A DNA stretch of 12,115 nt. It comes from an uncultured Solirubrobacterales bacterium. GTDB taxonomy: Bacteria; Actinomycetota; Thermoleophilia; Solirubrobacterales; Solirubrobacteraceae. Positions within the stretch are counted from its first letter, which is position 1. Each line of letters begins with the position of its first letter. Below the pieces are notes generated by a model. That model saw only the letters and a list, made by a program, of their open reading frames with translations, ran no database searches and had not been told where the DNA came from. Positions 6,124 through 12,115 of the stretch are shown piece by piece. Where the stretch lies: positions 1-12,115 of the forward strand of contig CAJBXY010000213.1 of the NCBI GenBank assembly GCA_903959665.1. The letters run 5' to 3'. The translations under genes were made by a program, and so were the position numbers.

Positions 6124-8562
6124 ATGGCCACAGCTAAAACAAAAGCCAAACCGCGCCCCAAGAGCTCGCCAAAGCGAAAGGCGCCCGCGCGTACCGCAAC
6201 GAAACCGCGCAAACGGCCGCAGAAGAAGGCGTCAAAGCCACTCCAGCTGCCCGAGCTGAGCCAGCGCCAGCGTGACCTTTCGGGGTTGGCGCTCGTCGCG
6301 GTCGCCCTATTCATCGCCTTTCCGCTCTACTCTGGCGGCGACGCTGGCATTGGCGGCGCCCAATTCGTTGCCGCGCTGCGCTGGAGCTTTGGCCAGGTCG
6401 CCTACATCATCCCGCCGATTCTTGCGCTTGGCGGCTTGGTGCTGATCCTCCGTCCAGTGATCAACCTGCCGCAGTCGCTTCGCGTTGGAGCGCTCTGTCT
6501 GCTGCTCGGCGCATCGCTTGCTCTTGCCGCCGGCACGCTCGGCCTCGGCACCGGCACGGGGCGGACGGTGCAGCTCGATCCTGCTTTCTTCGGTGATCGC
6601 GGTGGCGCCGTGGGGGACCTGCTCTATCTCGGCAGCGGCACTCTCGTTGGGCCGGTCGGCAGCCACATCTTCGCGCTCTTCCTTTTGCTGGCAGCCGTGC
6701 TGCTGATCAGTGGGCTCTCGATCGCCGCGGTTCTTCGCCACGGCGGGAGCGGCCTCTCTGACATCGGCAAGGCGCTGGCGAGCGGGATCGACGCGATCTC
6801 CAACAAACGCACGGCGAGCGAACCGATCACCCCGCCCGAGCCCGAAGGCTTCGAGCCAACGGTGCAGCAGCTCGGCGCAGTTGAGTTCTTCGACCTTGAC
6901 AGCGAGCAGAGCGAACCTCCCCTCGCCGAAGAGCCGACGCTCCCCGAATCGCTGACTCCGCCAGCGCCGCAGCCAACGACTCCTGCGAAGCCGAGCAAGC
7001 CAGCGGTTAAAGCGCAGAAGGGCGACTCACCAACTGTCTTCGCGCTTCCTGATTCAAAAATCCTCAAGCTGAGCGCTAAGAAGAACTCCGCTCCTGACAC
7101 GAGCGATCAAAGTCGCGTCTCCGACGCTCTGCTCGAAGCGCTCCGCCACCACGGGATTGACGCCTCTCTAGTTGGGACGGTCGCCGGCCCGCACATAACG
7201 CGCTACGAGCTGCGTCTTGCGCCAGGCGTAAAGATGAACAAGATTGGCGCGCTCAAGGATGACCTCGCTTACGCGCTCGCGGCGACCGACATCCGAATTC
7301 TCGCGCCGATCCCCGGAAAGCAGGCGGTTGGGGTTGAGGTGCCAAACCGCACCCGCCTTGAGGTGACGCTCGGCGACGTATTCCAAGAGCTTCCAGCCGA
7401 CGCCAGTCCGCTCACCGTCTTCCTTGGCAAGGACGTCGGCGGCCGCCCGGTGACCGCCGACCTAGCGCGGATGCCGCACCTTTTGATCGCCGGTACAACC
7501 GGAGCCGGTAAGTCGGGCGCCGTCAACGCGATGCTCAGCTCGATTTTGCTGCGCGCCACCCCTGACCAAGTCCGGCTCGTGCTCGTTGACCCAAAGCAGG
7601 TCGAGCTGAACCACTACGAGGCGATTCCACACCTGCTAACGCCGGTCATCACGAGCCCGCGGATGGCGGCCAACGCGCTCGGCAATCTCGTCCGTGAAAT
7701 GGAGTGGCGCTACGGAATCATGGCGGTTGCGAGAACACGTTCTCTCGCAGAGCTCAATAAGCATCGTGTTGACGAAGGCGACGAGCCGCTTCCTTACCTG
7801 CTTTGCGTGATCGACGAGCTCGCCGACCTGATGATGGTCGCGCCGGCCGACGTAGAAAACGCGGTTATTCGTTTGGCGCAGAAGGCCCGCGCCGTTGGCA
7901 TTCACTTGGTTCTCGCTACGCAAAGCCCGCGTGTTGACGTGATCACCGGAATGATCAAAGCGAACGTCCCGTCACGGATCGCGTTTGCCGTTTCGAGCCA
8001 GACCGACTCGCGCGTGATCCTTGATCAGAACGGCGCCGAGAGCCTGCTCGGGCAGGGCGACATGCTTTTCTCGCCGGTCGGATCATCAAAGCTTGAGCGG
8101 ATCCAGGGCGCTTACATCGACGAGCCTCAAATCGCCAAGCTAACCGAGTTCTGGGCGGCTCAAGGCGAGCCCGCGCTGCGTGAAGATCTTCTCGAAGAGG
8201 TGGAGGCGCCGAGCGAGGGCGGCTCCGCAGGCAACGATGCCGACGGCTTCGATCCCGATGAAGACCCGATGCTTGGCGAAGCGATTGCGCTCGTCGTCGA
8301 GATGGATACCGCTTCAACCTCGATGCTTCAGCGCCGCTTGCGAGTTGGTTACACGCGCGCGGGCCGGCTGATTGACATGCTTGAGCGGCGCTCAATCATC
8401 TCCGGGTACGAAGGCTCCAAGCCACGGCAGGTACTGGTTACCGCAGCCGATCTTCCGCGCGTCCTTGCGGCGCTTGAAGGTCCGCAGGCGCAAGAGGACG
8501 TAGCGCCCGAGGCCGATGAGGCAACATTGCACGCGGTTTCGCCCGATATTGCCGAAGACTGA
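6124..8562 (+). CDS. ftsK: DNA translocase FtsK/SpoIIIE
   Basis: FtsK is a septum-located, membrane-anchored hexameric DNA pump that clears chromosome from the closing septum. The 812-residue protein begins with a strongly basic, Pro/Lys/Arg/Ala-rich stretch (1-45). About four membrane segments follow (near 53-70, 93-110, 120-140 and 180-204), then a Pro/Glu/Ala-rich linker to about 340. The motor domain has Walker A GTTGAGKS at 457-464, Walker B LLCVIDE with Asp564-Glu565, and ATQSPRVDVITGMIKAN further on. The C-terminal winged-helix gamma domain (about 713-780) ends in MLERRSIISGYEGSKPRQVLV, the type that reads polar chromosome sequences. Start ATG 6124 is supported by AGGAG at 6111-6115. 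The HTH gene begins 13 nt after the stop. Conserved rnj-ftsK proximity supports the assignment. Confidence 0.96.
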   Translation: MATAKTKAKPRPKSSPKRKAPARTATKPRKRPQKKASKPLQLPELSQRQRDLSGLALVAVALFIAFPLYSGGDAGIGGAQFVAALRWSFGQVAYIIPPILALGGLVLILRPVINLPQSLRVGALCLLLGASLALAAGTLGLGTGTGRTVQLDPAFFGDRGGAVGDLLYLGSGTLVGPVGSHIFALFLLLAAVLLISGLSIAAVLRHGGSGLSDIGKALASGIDAISNKRTASEPITPPEPEGFEPTVQQLGAVEFFDLDSEQSEPPLAEEPTLPESLTPPAPQPTTPAKPSKPAVKAQKGDSPTVFALPDSKILKLSAKKNSAPDTSDQSRVSDALLEALRHHGIDASLVGTVAGPHITRYELRLAPGVKMNKIGALKDDLAYALAATDIRILAPIPGKQAVGVEVPNRTRLEVTLGDVFQELPADASPLTVFLGKDVGGRPVTADLARMPHLLIAGTTGAGKSGAVNAMLSSILLRATPDQVRLVLVDPKQVELNHYEAIPHLLTPVITSPRMAANALGNLVREMEWRYGIMAVARTRSLAELNKHRVDEGDEPLPYLLCVIDELADLMMVAPADVENAVIRLAQKARAVGIHLVLATQSPRVDVITGMIKANVPSRIAFAVSSQTDSRVILDQNGAESLLGQGDMLFSPVGSSKLERIQGAYIDEPQIAKLTEFWAAQGEPALREDLLEEVEAPSEGGSAGNDADGFDPDEDPMLGEAIALVVEMDTASTSMLQRRLRVGYTRAGRLIDMLERRSIISGYEGSKPRQVLVTAADLPRVLAALEGPQAQEDVAPEADEATLHAVSPDIAED

Positions 8563-8563
8563 T

Positions 8564-8576
8564 TAGCCTCTGGCTA
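8564..8576 (+). promoter_or_regulatory. Short inverted repeat / TANNNT hexamer at the HTH gene start
   Basis: TAGCC-TCT-GGCTA is a perfect 5-bp inverted repeat with a 3-nt loop; its last A is the first base of the HTH gene's ATG. The same bases include TAGCCT (8564-8569), a TANNNT -10-like hexamer ending 6 nt before the ATG. No Shine-Dalgarno sequence is present in the 13-nt gap after ftsK. The site may act as a start-codon hairpin, as a leaderless promoter, or neither. Confidence 0.35.
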
Positions 8577-9001
8577 TGGCCGATATCGCCAGCCAACTGA
8601 GGACGGCTCGAACCGACGCCGGAATTGACATCGCTACCGCTGAGTATGCGACCAAGATTCGCTCGAAGTATCTACGCGCATTGGAGAGCGGGGACTGGGC
8701 CGCGCTGCCAGAAGAGACGTCGGCGAAGAGCTTCCTTCGAACCTACGCCGACTACCTCGGCCTCGATGGGCGCGCCATGGTCGAGGTGTTCAAGGCCGGC
8801 CAGGTTTCGGTTGGCGACCCTGCCATCTACGCGCCGAAGGCGCCGATCGCTGACCCGCGCCGCGGGCGGAGCTGGCGAACGTGGGTCGTTGTCGCGCTGG
8901 TGCTCGTGTTGATCGTCGGGCTGTTCTTGATCGGTACCAACTCCGACGCAGCGCAAGCCGAGGCGCTCGTGCAGGCTTCAGCGCTTGGCGCTGCTCTGTG
9001 A
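8576..9001 (+). CDS. Short RodZ-like helix-turn-helix membrane protein
   Basis: The 141-residue protein starts with an Xre/RodZ-type helix-turn-helix domain (about 4-70): LRTAR near 8-12, TKIRSKYLRALESGDWAALP at about 26-45, and the FLRTYADYLGLD motif at 53-64 that is characteristic of RodZ/YmfM N-termini. A basic patch (PRRGRSWR, 94-101) precedes a single membrane helix at about 102-120, predicting a cytoplasmic N-terminus. Only about 20 residues follow the membrane, so the extracytoplasmic beta domain of full RodZ is missing. RodZ links the MreB cytoskeleton to the envelope; whether this short form does so is unknown. In Bacillus the RodZ homologue YmfM is encoded just before pgsA-cinA-recA (from memory), which fits this position. 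The stop overlaps the cinA GTG by 3 bases (GTGA junction). Confidence 0.8.
   Translation: MADIASQLRTARTDAGIDIATAEYATKIRSKYLRALESGDWAALPEETSAKSFLRTYADYLGLDGRAMVEVFKAGQVSVGDPAIYAPKAPIADPRRGRSWRTWVVVALVLVLIVGLFLIGTNSDAAQAEALVQASALGAAL
8979..8993 (+). promoter_or_regulatory. Hairpin immediately upstream of the cinA start
   Basis: CAGCGC-TTG-GCGCTG is a perfect 6-bp GC-rich inverted repeat with a 3-nt loop in the last codons of the RodZ-like gene. It ends 4 nt before the cinA GTG and occupies the position of a ribosome site; no Shine-Dalgarno sequence is seen. The repeat is read directly; a role in making cinA translation depend on the upstream gene is inference. Confidence 0.45.
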
Positions 9002-10293
9002 GCGCGCGCGCCGGCATTGTCGTCACCGGTACCGAGGTTCTAACCGGCCGCGTCGTCGACCGCAATGGGCCTTGGTGCTCGGAACAGCTGCGAGCGCTTG
9101 GCGTCGATCACGAGAGCACTGTCGTCGTCGGCGACCGCCCTGCCGACATTCTTGCCGCGCTCCATTGGCTCGCCGCCGAAGGCTGCTCACTGATCATCAC
9201 CAGCGGCGGCCTTGGACCGACGGCCGATGACCTAACGGCGACCGTCGTCGGCGAGTTTCAGCGCCGGGAGATGATCGTAGATGCGCCGCTTCATCAGCGA
9301 ATCACGGCGATCCTTGAACGGCTCACGGCGCGCTGGCCCAGCGTCGACCAGGAATCGATCGCGGCCGGCAACCTCAAACAGGCGACGATTCCGCAAGGTG
9401 CAACGATCCTCGAGCCGATTGGGACGGCGCCCGGCCTCGTCGTGCCGCCGCCCGAGGGGAGCGGCGGGCCGACCGTCGTCGTCCTGCCTGGGCCACCGAG
9501 CGAGCTGGTCCCGATGTGGGATGCGGCGGCGCAGACGCCTGCGTTTATCGCCGCGACGGAGGGCCGCGTCAAGATAGAACAATCGATGCTCCGACTATTC
9601 GGTATTCCCGAGTCGGAGATCGCAGCGACCTTGCGGGCGGCGCAGGCTGAGGGGATTGAGATCGATGAACTTGAGATCACAACCTGCCTGCGGCGCGGCG
9701 AGATTGAAATCGTCACCCGCTTCACTCCCGACAAACAGGAGCTCTATGACCGCTTTGCTGAGTTTGTCGCCAGCACTCACGCCGAGACGATCTTTTCGGT
9801 CGACGGCACGACGATCGATCAGCAGCTCGCTGCCTTGCTGAGCGGCCCGCCGCTGCGCACGATCGCGCTTGCTGAATCGTGTACCGGCGGCTTGGTGGCG
9901 GCGCGTCTGACCGAGATGCCGGGATCTTCGGCTTACATGCGCGGCGCGCTCGTTGTCTACAGCAACGAGGCGAAGTCCAAGCTGGCCGCTGTCGAGCCGG
10001 CGATGATCGAGCAGTATGGCGCCGTCAGTGAGGAGGTCGCCGTCGCATTAGCCAGCGGCGCGAGGTCGGTCTTGAACGCCGACGTTGGGGTAGGCATAAC
10101 CGGCATTGCAGGGCCCGGCGGCGGAACCGAGCAGAAGCCGGTTGGGCTGGTCTGGTGCGCAGTCTCTCTAGCGAGTGGCGAGCTTGCCGTCAGAAAGCTG
10201 CAGCTGCCGGGCTCTCGCCAGCTAATTCGCGATCGCACGACGACAGTTGCGTTGCACATGACGAGCCGGTTGCTGCGCGAAAATAGCCTGTAA
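8998..10293 (+). CDS. cinA: CinA: MoaB-like domain plus nicotinamide-nucleotide amidohydrolase domain
   Basis: CinA is a two-domain cytoplasmic protein. In characterised homologues the N-terminal COG1058 domain acts on ADP-ribose-type compounds and the C-terminal PncC domain deamidates NMN, for pyridine-nucleotide salvage. The 431 residues show GTEVLTGRVVDRN near 10-22, TSGGLGPTADD at 68-78 and LPGPPSEL in the MoaB-like half. The PncC half has AESCTGGL with presumed nucleophile Ser294, YSNEAK, GAVSEEVA, GVGITGIAGPGGG and KPVGLVW. An upstream in-frame ATG exists at 8881, but it would add 39 non-homologous residues in another frame of the HTH gene. GTG 8998, overlapping that gene's stop as GTGA, gives the normal N-terminus. 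cinA before recA is a conserved pairing; in Streptococcus they are co-induced in competence, which is not implied here. Confidence 0.95.
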   Translation: MSARAGIVVTGTEVLTGRVVDRNGPWCSEQLRALGVDHESTVVVGDRPADILAALHWLAAEGCSLIITSGGLGPTADDLTATVVGEFQRREMIVDAPLHQRITAILERLTARWPSVDQESIAAGNLKQATIPQGATILEPIGTAPGLVVPPPEGSGGPTVVVLPGPPSELVPMWDAAAQTPAFIAATEGRVKIEQSMLRLFGIPESEIAATLRAAQAEGIEIDELEITTCLRRGEIEIVTRFTPDKQELYDRFAEFVASTHAETIFSVDGTTIDQQLAALLSGPPLRTIALAESCTGGLVAARLTEMPGSSAYMRGALVVYSNEAKSKLAAVEPAMIEQYGAVSEEVAVALASGARSVLNADVGVGITGIAGPGGGTEQKPVGLVWCAVSLASGELAVRKLQLPGSRQLIRDRTTTVALHMTSRLLRENSL

Positions 10294-10307
10294 ACGCGCA
10301 CTTTCTT
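10274..10307 (+). terminator. Weak possible terminator after cinA
   Basis: TGCGCG (10274-10279) and CGCGCA (10295-10300) form a 6-bp inverted repeat around a 15-nt loop that includes the cinA stop codon, followed by CTTTCTT. The large loop and interrupted T-run make this a poor intrinsic terminator. It may only attenuate read-through into recA, or be coincidence. Confidence 0.25.
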
Positions 10308-10364
10308 AGCTCATTTATCGCAATTGCACGCTAGCGCCGCGTTCTTCTGCTGGGTAGCTTCGCT

Positions 10365-10393
10365 CTTCCGTCCGCACGAGGACCGAACATAAG
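10365..10393 (+). promoter_or_regulatory. Candidate recA promoter
   Basis: CATAAG (10388-10393) matches 4 of 6 bases of TATAAT and lies inside the LexA box. A poor -35 (CTTCCG, 10365-10370) sits 17 nt upstream. The predicted start near 10400 would leave a leader of about 24 nt holding the ribosome site. The geometry is good but the hexamers are weak. Nothing clearer was found in the rest of the 130-bp gap. Confidence 0.3.
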
Positions 10394-10397
10394 TTCT
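10384..10397. promoter_or_regulatory. LexA operator (SOS box) of recA
   Basis: CGAACATAAGTTCT contains the perfect palindromic core GAAC-N4-GTTC of the Bacillus/actinobacterial LexA site and matches the CGAACRNRYGTTYC consensus at 12 of 14 positions. It lies 26 nt before the recA ATG and covers a possible -10 element, where bound LexA would block transcription. It implies DNA-damage induction of recA, and of recX by read-through. No second copy was noticed in the window. Confidence 0.88.
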
Positions 10398-10405
10398 CGC
10401 CCGAT

Positions 10406-10412
10406 AGAGAGG
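10406..10412 (+). promoter_or_regulatory. Ribosome-binding site of recA
   Basis: AGAGAGG lies 11 nt before the ATG at 10424. It is a partial match to AGGAGG with slightly long spacing, and supports this start, which also gives the normal RecA N-terminus. Confidence 0.55.
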
Positions 10413-10423
10413 TCGTACCGACG

Positions 10424-11539
10424 ATGGCAACTCCAGCAACCGACAAGGCAGCAAAAGCACGTGATGACGCCCTCAAGGGCGCGCTCAGCCAGATCGAGAA
10501 GCAGTTCGGACAAGGCTCCGTCATGCGGATGGGCGATGAGGGTGCTCAGGTCAAAGTTGACGCGATCCCAACCGGAGCGCTCTCGCTCGACCTCGCACTA
10601 GGAATCGGCGGTATGCCTCGGGGCCGCATCGTCGAACTGTTCGGCCCAGAGTCTTCCGGTAAGACGACGCTCGTCTACCACGTAATCGCCGAAGCGCAGA
10701 AGCTCGGCGGTGTCTGCGCCTTCATCGACGCCGAGCACTCCATGGACCCGCTCTACGCTCGTCAAATTGGAGTTGACATCGACGAGCTACTCGTCTCGCA
10801 GCCCGACTACGGCGAGCAGGCGCTTGAAATCGCCGACATGCTCGTGCGCTCCGGCGCTGTCGACCTTGTTGCCGTCGACTCGGTCGCCGCGCTGACGCCA
10901 CGCTCGGAGCTTGAAGGCCAGATGGGCGACCAGACGGTCGGCCTGCAGGCGCGGATGATGAGTCAAGCGATGCGCAAGCTCGCCGGCAACCTCAATCGTG
11001 CCCAAACTATGTGTCTCTTTACGAACCAGATCCGCGAGAAGATCGGCGTGATGTTCGGTTCACCGGAGACTCAGCCTGGTGGCCGCGCGCTGAAGTTTTA
11101 CTCCTCGCAGCGGCTCGACATTCGCCGCATTGAGACGATCAAGGATGGGACCGAAGCGGTCGGTAACCGCGTCCGCGTCAAGGTCGTCAAGAATAAGGTC
11201 GCCGCGCCGTTCCGCCAGGCCGAATTCGACATCGAGTTCGGTAAGGGGATCTCGACGTCAGGTTGCATACTCGACCTCGGCATCGAGCACGAGATCGTCA
11301 CGAAGTCAGGTTCGTTCTTCTCTTACGGCGAGGAGCGGATCGGGCAGGGGCGCAACAACGCGAAGGCCTACCTCGACGAGAACCCAAAGATGGCGAAAGA
11401 GATCGAAGAGAAGATCTACGCGATCGTTGGCGTCAATGACGACCTGGTAGTCCCGATCGAGCGAGATCCAGACGCCGAAGTGCCGGTTCTGCCGGACGAA
11501 GCTGCTGCCGGTGATGAGCCGACTGCAGAGGCCGCTTGA
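10424..11539 (+). CDS. recA: Recombinase RecA
   Basis: RecA forms ATP-dependent filaments on single-stranded DNA, performs strand exchange and triggers LexA self-cleavage. The 371-residue protein has the N-terminal polymerisation segment with QIEKQFGQGSVMRMG, Walker A GPESSGKT at 74-81, and the DAEHSMDP segment with presumed catalytic Glu104 (E. coli Glu96; the more common motif reads DAEHALDP). It also has VDSVAALTPRSELEGQMGD, the L2 region FTNQIREKIGVMFGSPETQPGG, and a C-terminal domain ending in an acidic Glu/Asp/Ala-rich tail. Length is normal and there is no intein. Expression is probably controlled by the LexA box at 10384-10397. The last codons overlap the recX start. Identification is firm. 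Confidence 0.98.
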   Translation: MATPATDKAAKARDDALKGALSQIEKQFGQGSVMRMGDEGAQVKVDAIPTGALSLDLALGIGGMPRGRIVELFGPESSGKTTLVYHVIAEAQKLGGVCAFIDAEHSMDPLYARQIGVDIDELLVSQPDYGEQALEIADMLVRSGAVDLVAVDSVAALTPRSELEGQMGDQTVGLQARMMSQAMRKLAGNLNRAQTMCLFTNQIREKIGVMFGSPETQPGGRALKFYSSQRLDIRRIETIKDGTEAVGNRVRVKVVKNKVAAPFRQAEFDIEFGKGISTSGCILDLGIEHEIVTKSGSFFSYGEERIGQGRNNAKAYLDENPKMAKEIEEKIYAIVGVNDDLVVPIERDPDAEVPVLPDEAAAGDEPTAEAA

Positions 11540-12023
11540 GCATTTGGCTGGCAGCCCGTTAGATCCCGACCAGAGGCTCCAAGACGCGCTCGAGCGCGCC
11601 TTCAAGTTCATCGCCAAGCGCGAGCGAACCGTCGCGCAGGTTCGCGGGCGACTCCAGCGGGACGGGGTCGACGAGTCGGCGATCGCGTCGGCTCTCGCTC
11701 AGATGGTTTCCGACGGATACCTCAGCGACCAGCGCTTCGCCGCGCTCTATGCGGAGGACCGCCGCGCGCTCGACGGTTGGGGCAACGAGCGGATCATCAC
11801 CAATCTCCGCGAGGCTGGAATCTCCTCAGAGATCATCGACGCCGTCGTCGGTTCGCGCGACCACGCCGATCAAGTCGATGACGCAATCCGTGTTCTCGAT
11901 CAGCGGATCGGTGCGAAACCTCAGGACGAGCGCGAGCGCGAGCGGGCGCTCGGAATGCTCGCTCGCCGCGGCTATAGCCTCGAGATCGCCTATGACGCCG
12001 TGCGCGCCTTCGAGCGCGGTTAG
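11514..12023 (+). CDS. recX: Regulatory protein RecX
   Basis: RecX binds RecA filaments and limits their extension and recombinase activity. The protein has about 169 residues and consists of the family's repeated three-helix modules: ALERAFKFIAKRERTVAQVRG-type start, LQRDGVDESAIASALAQM and GYLSDQRFAALYAEDR, then WGNERIITNLREAGISSEIIDAVV, and a last module near RALGMLARRGYSLEIAYDAVRAF. The start is uncertain. ATG 11514 (or GTG 11511 just before it) overlaps recA by 26-29 nt with no good ribosome site. TTG 11544, 4 nt after the recA stop with AGAGG at 11527-11531, is an alternative that still keeps the conserved region. Position directly after recA is typical and suggests co-expression under SOS control. 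The miaB start lies 27 nt beyond the stop. Confidence 0.93.
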   Translation: MSRLQRPLEHLAGSPLDPDQRLQDALERAFKFIAKRERTVAQVRGRLQRDGVDESAIASALAQMVSDGYLSDQRFAALYAEDRRALDGWGNERIITNLREAGISSEIIDAVVGSRDHADQVDDAIRVLDQRIGAKPQDERERERALGMLARRGYSLEIAYDAVRAFERG

Positions 12024-12041
12024 CGGCGCGCGCGCTAGCCT
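12021..12041 (+). promoter_or_regulatory. Inverted repeat and TANNNT hexamer between recX and miaB
   Basis: TAGCG (12021-12025, overlapping the recX stop) and CGCTA (12033-12037) pair around a 7-nt GC loop. No T-run follows, so it is not a classical terminator. TAGCCT (12036-12041) is a possible -10 ending 9 nt before the miaB ATG. No ribosome site for miaB is visible. Function is inferred and uncertain. Confidence 0.3.
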
Positions 12042-12050
12042 GCCTGCCTA

Positions 12051-12115
12051 ATGGCTGGCCTCACATACCACCTGACGACCTTCGGTTGCCAGATGAACGA
12101 GCACGATTCGCAGCG
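12051..12115 (+). CDS. miaB: tRNA-2-methylthio-N6-dimethylallyladenosine synthase MiaB, N-terminal fragment
   Basis: The gene starts at ATG 12051 and runs off the window after 21 codons. The visible residues, TYHLTTFGCQMNEHDSQ, are the signature N-terminus of the methylthiotransferase (MTTase) domain. Cys13 in FGCQMN is the first of the three cysteines that bind the auxiliary iron-sulfur cluster. MiaB is a radical-SAM enzyme that adds a methylthio group to i6A37 of tRNAs reading UNN codons. RimO and MtaB share the fold, but FGCQMNEHDS is closest to MiaB, and miaB after recA-recX is a known actinobacterial order. No Shine-Dalgarno sequence precedes the start. Confidence 0.88.
   Translation, partial: MAGLTYHLTTFGCQMNEHDSQ

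Noticed and set aside
6307..6741. 144-codon minus-strand frame in the ftsK membrane region
   Set aside because: Antisense shadow of the ftsK transmembrane segment; no motif.
8877..8888. Second LexA-like site (GAACGTGGGTCG)
   Set aside because: The second half-site is imperfect and it lies inside coding sequence with no start nearby.
8881..8997. N-terminal extension of CinA to an ATG at 8881
   Set aside because: Arg/Ala-rich shadow of the HTH gene; the CinA fold starts just after GTG 8998.
10294..10423. Small RNA or short gene in the cinA-recA gap
   Set aside because: No ORF with a ribosome site or strong fold seen; the gap is explained by recA control elements.
10424..11539. Intein in recA
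   Set aside because: Walker A and the following conserved segments are continuous and total length is normal.
1..12115. A novel defence, mobile or biosynthetic system
   Set aside because: All coding space is taken by recognisable core genes and a standard two-component pair; no transposase, integrase, CRISPR repeats, toxin-antitoxin pair or unassigned gene was seen.

Overview
The window is a GC-rich, densely packed chromosomal segment of housekeeping genes. The order pnp-dapB-dapA-rnj-[two-component pair]-ftsK-HTH(RodZ-like)-cinA-recA-recX-miaB follows the conserved Gram-positive order around dapA/ftsK/recA. GTG starts, a glycine/arginine-rich PNPase tail, a lysine-rich FtsK N-terminus and a Bacillus/actinobacterial-type LexA box before recA suggest an actinobacterium. 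A deep branch such as Thermoleophilia/Solirubrobacterales is my guess; no rRNA or other marker in the window proves it.

Region by region. Bases 1-751 are the 3' end of pnp (KH and S1 domains). It is followed on the + strand by dapB, dapA and rnj, tightly linked: 9 nt from pnp to dapB, a 4-nt GTGA overlap from dapB to dapA, and a 1-nt TGATG overlap from dapA to rnj. Bases 3974-6035 carry an OmpR-type response regulator and a membrane histidine kinase on the minus strand, convergent with rnj and divergent from ftsK. From 6124 the + strand resumes with ftsK, a short RodZ-like membrane HTH protein, cinA (GTGA overlap), a 130-bp regulatory region with an SOS box, recA, recX (start inside recA) and the first 21 codons of miaB at the window edge.

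The genes cover RNA turnover (PNPase, RNase J), lysine/diaminopimelate synthesis for the cell wall (DapB, DapA), envelope signalling (the two-component pair), chromosome translocation at division (FtsK), NAD-salvage/competence-associated CinA, recombination and SOS (RecA, RecX) and tRNA modification (MiaB). No stretch over 300 bases lacks a gene; the longest non-coding intervals are 10294-10423 (130 bp) and 6036-6123 (88 bp). I saw no tRNA, rRNA, CRISPR array, insertion sequence or phage gene.

I do not see a novel system. The points worth a second look are small: a LexA box over the candidate recA -10; three starts without Shine-Dalgarno sequences, each with a TANNNT hexamer 6-9 nt upstream (possible leaderless mRNAs); a hairpin where the cinA ribosome site should be; absence of pgsA from its usual place; and the two-component pair set into an otherwise co-directional ancient cluster, its kinase stop overlapping that of rnj.
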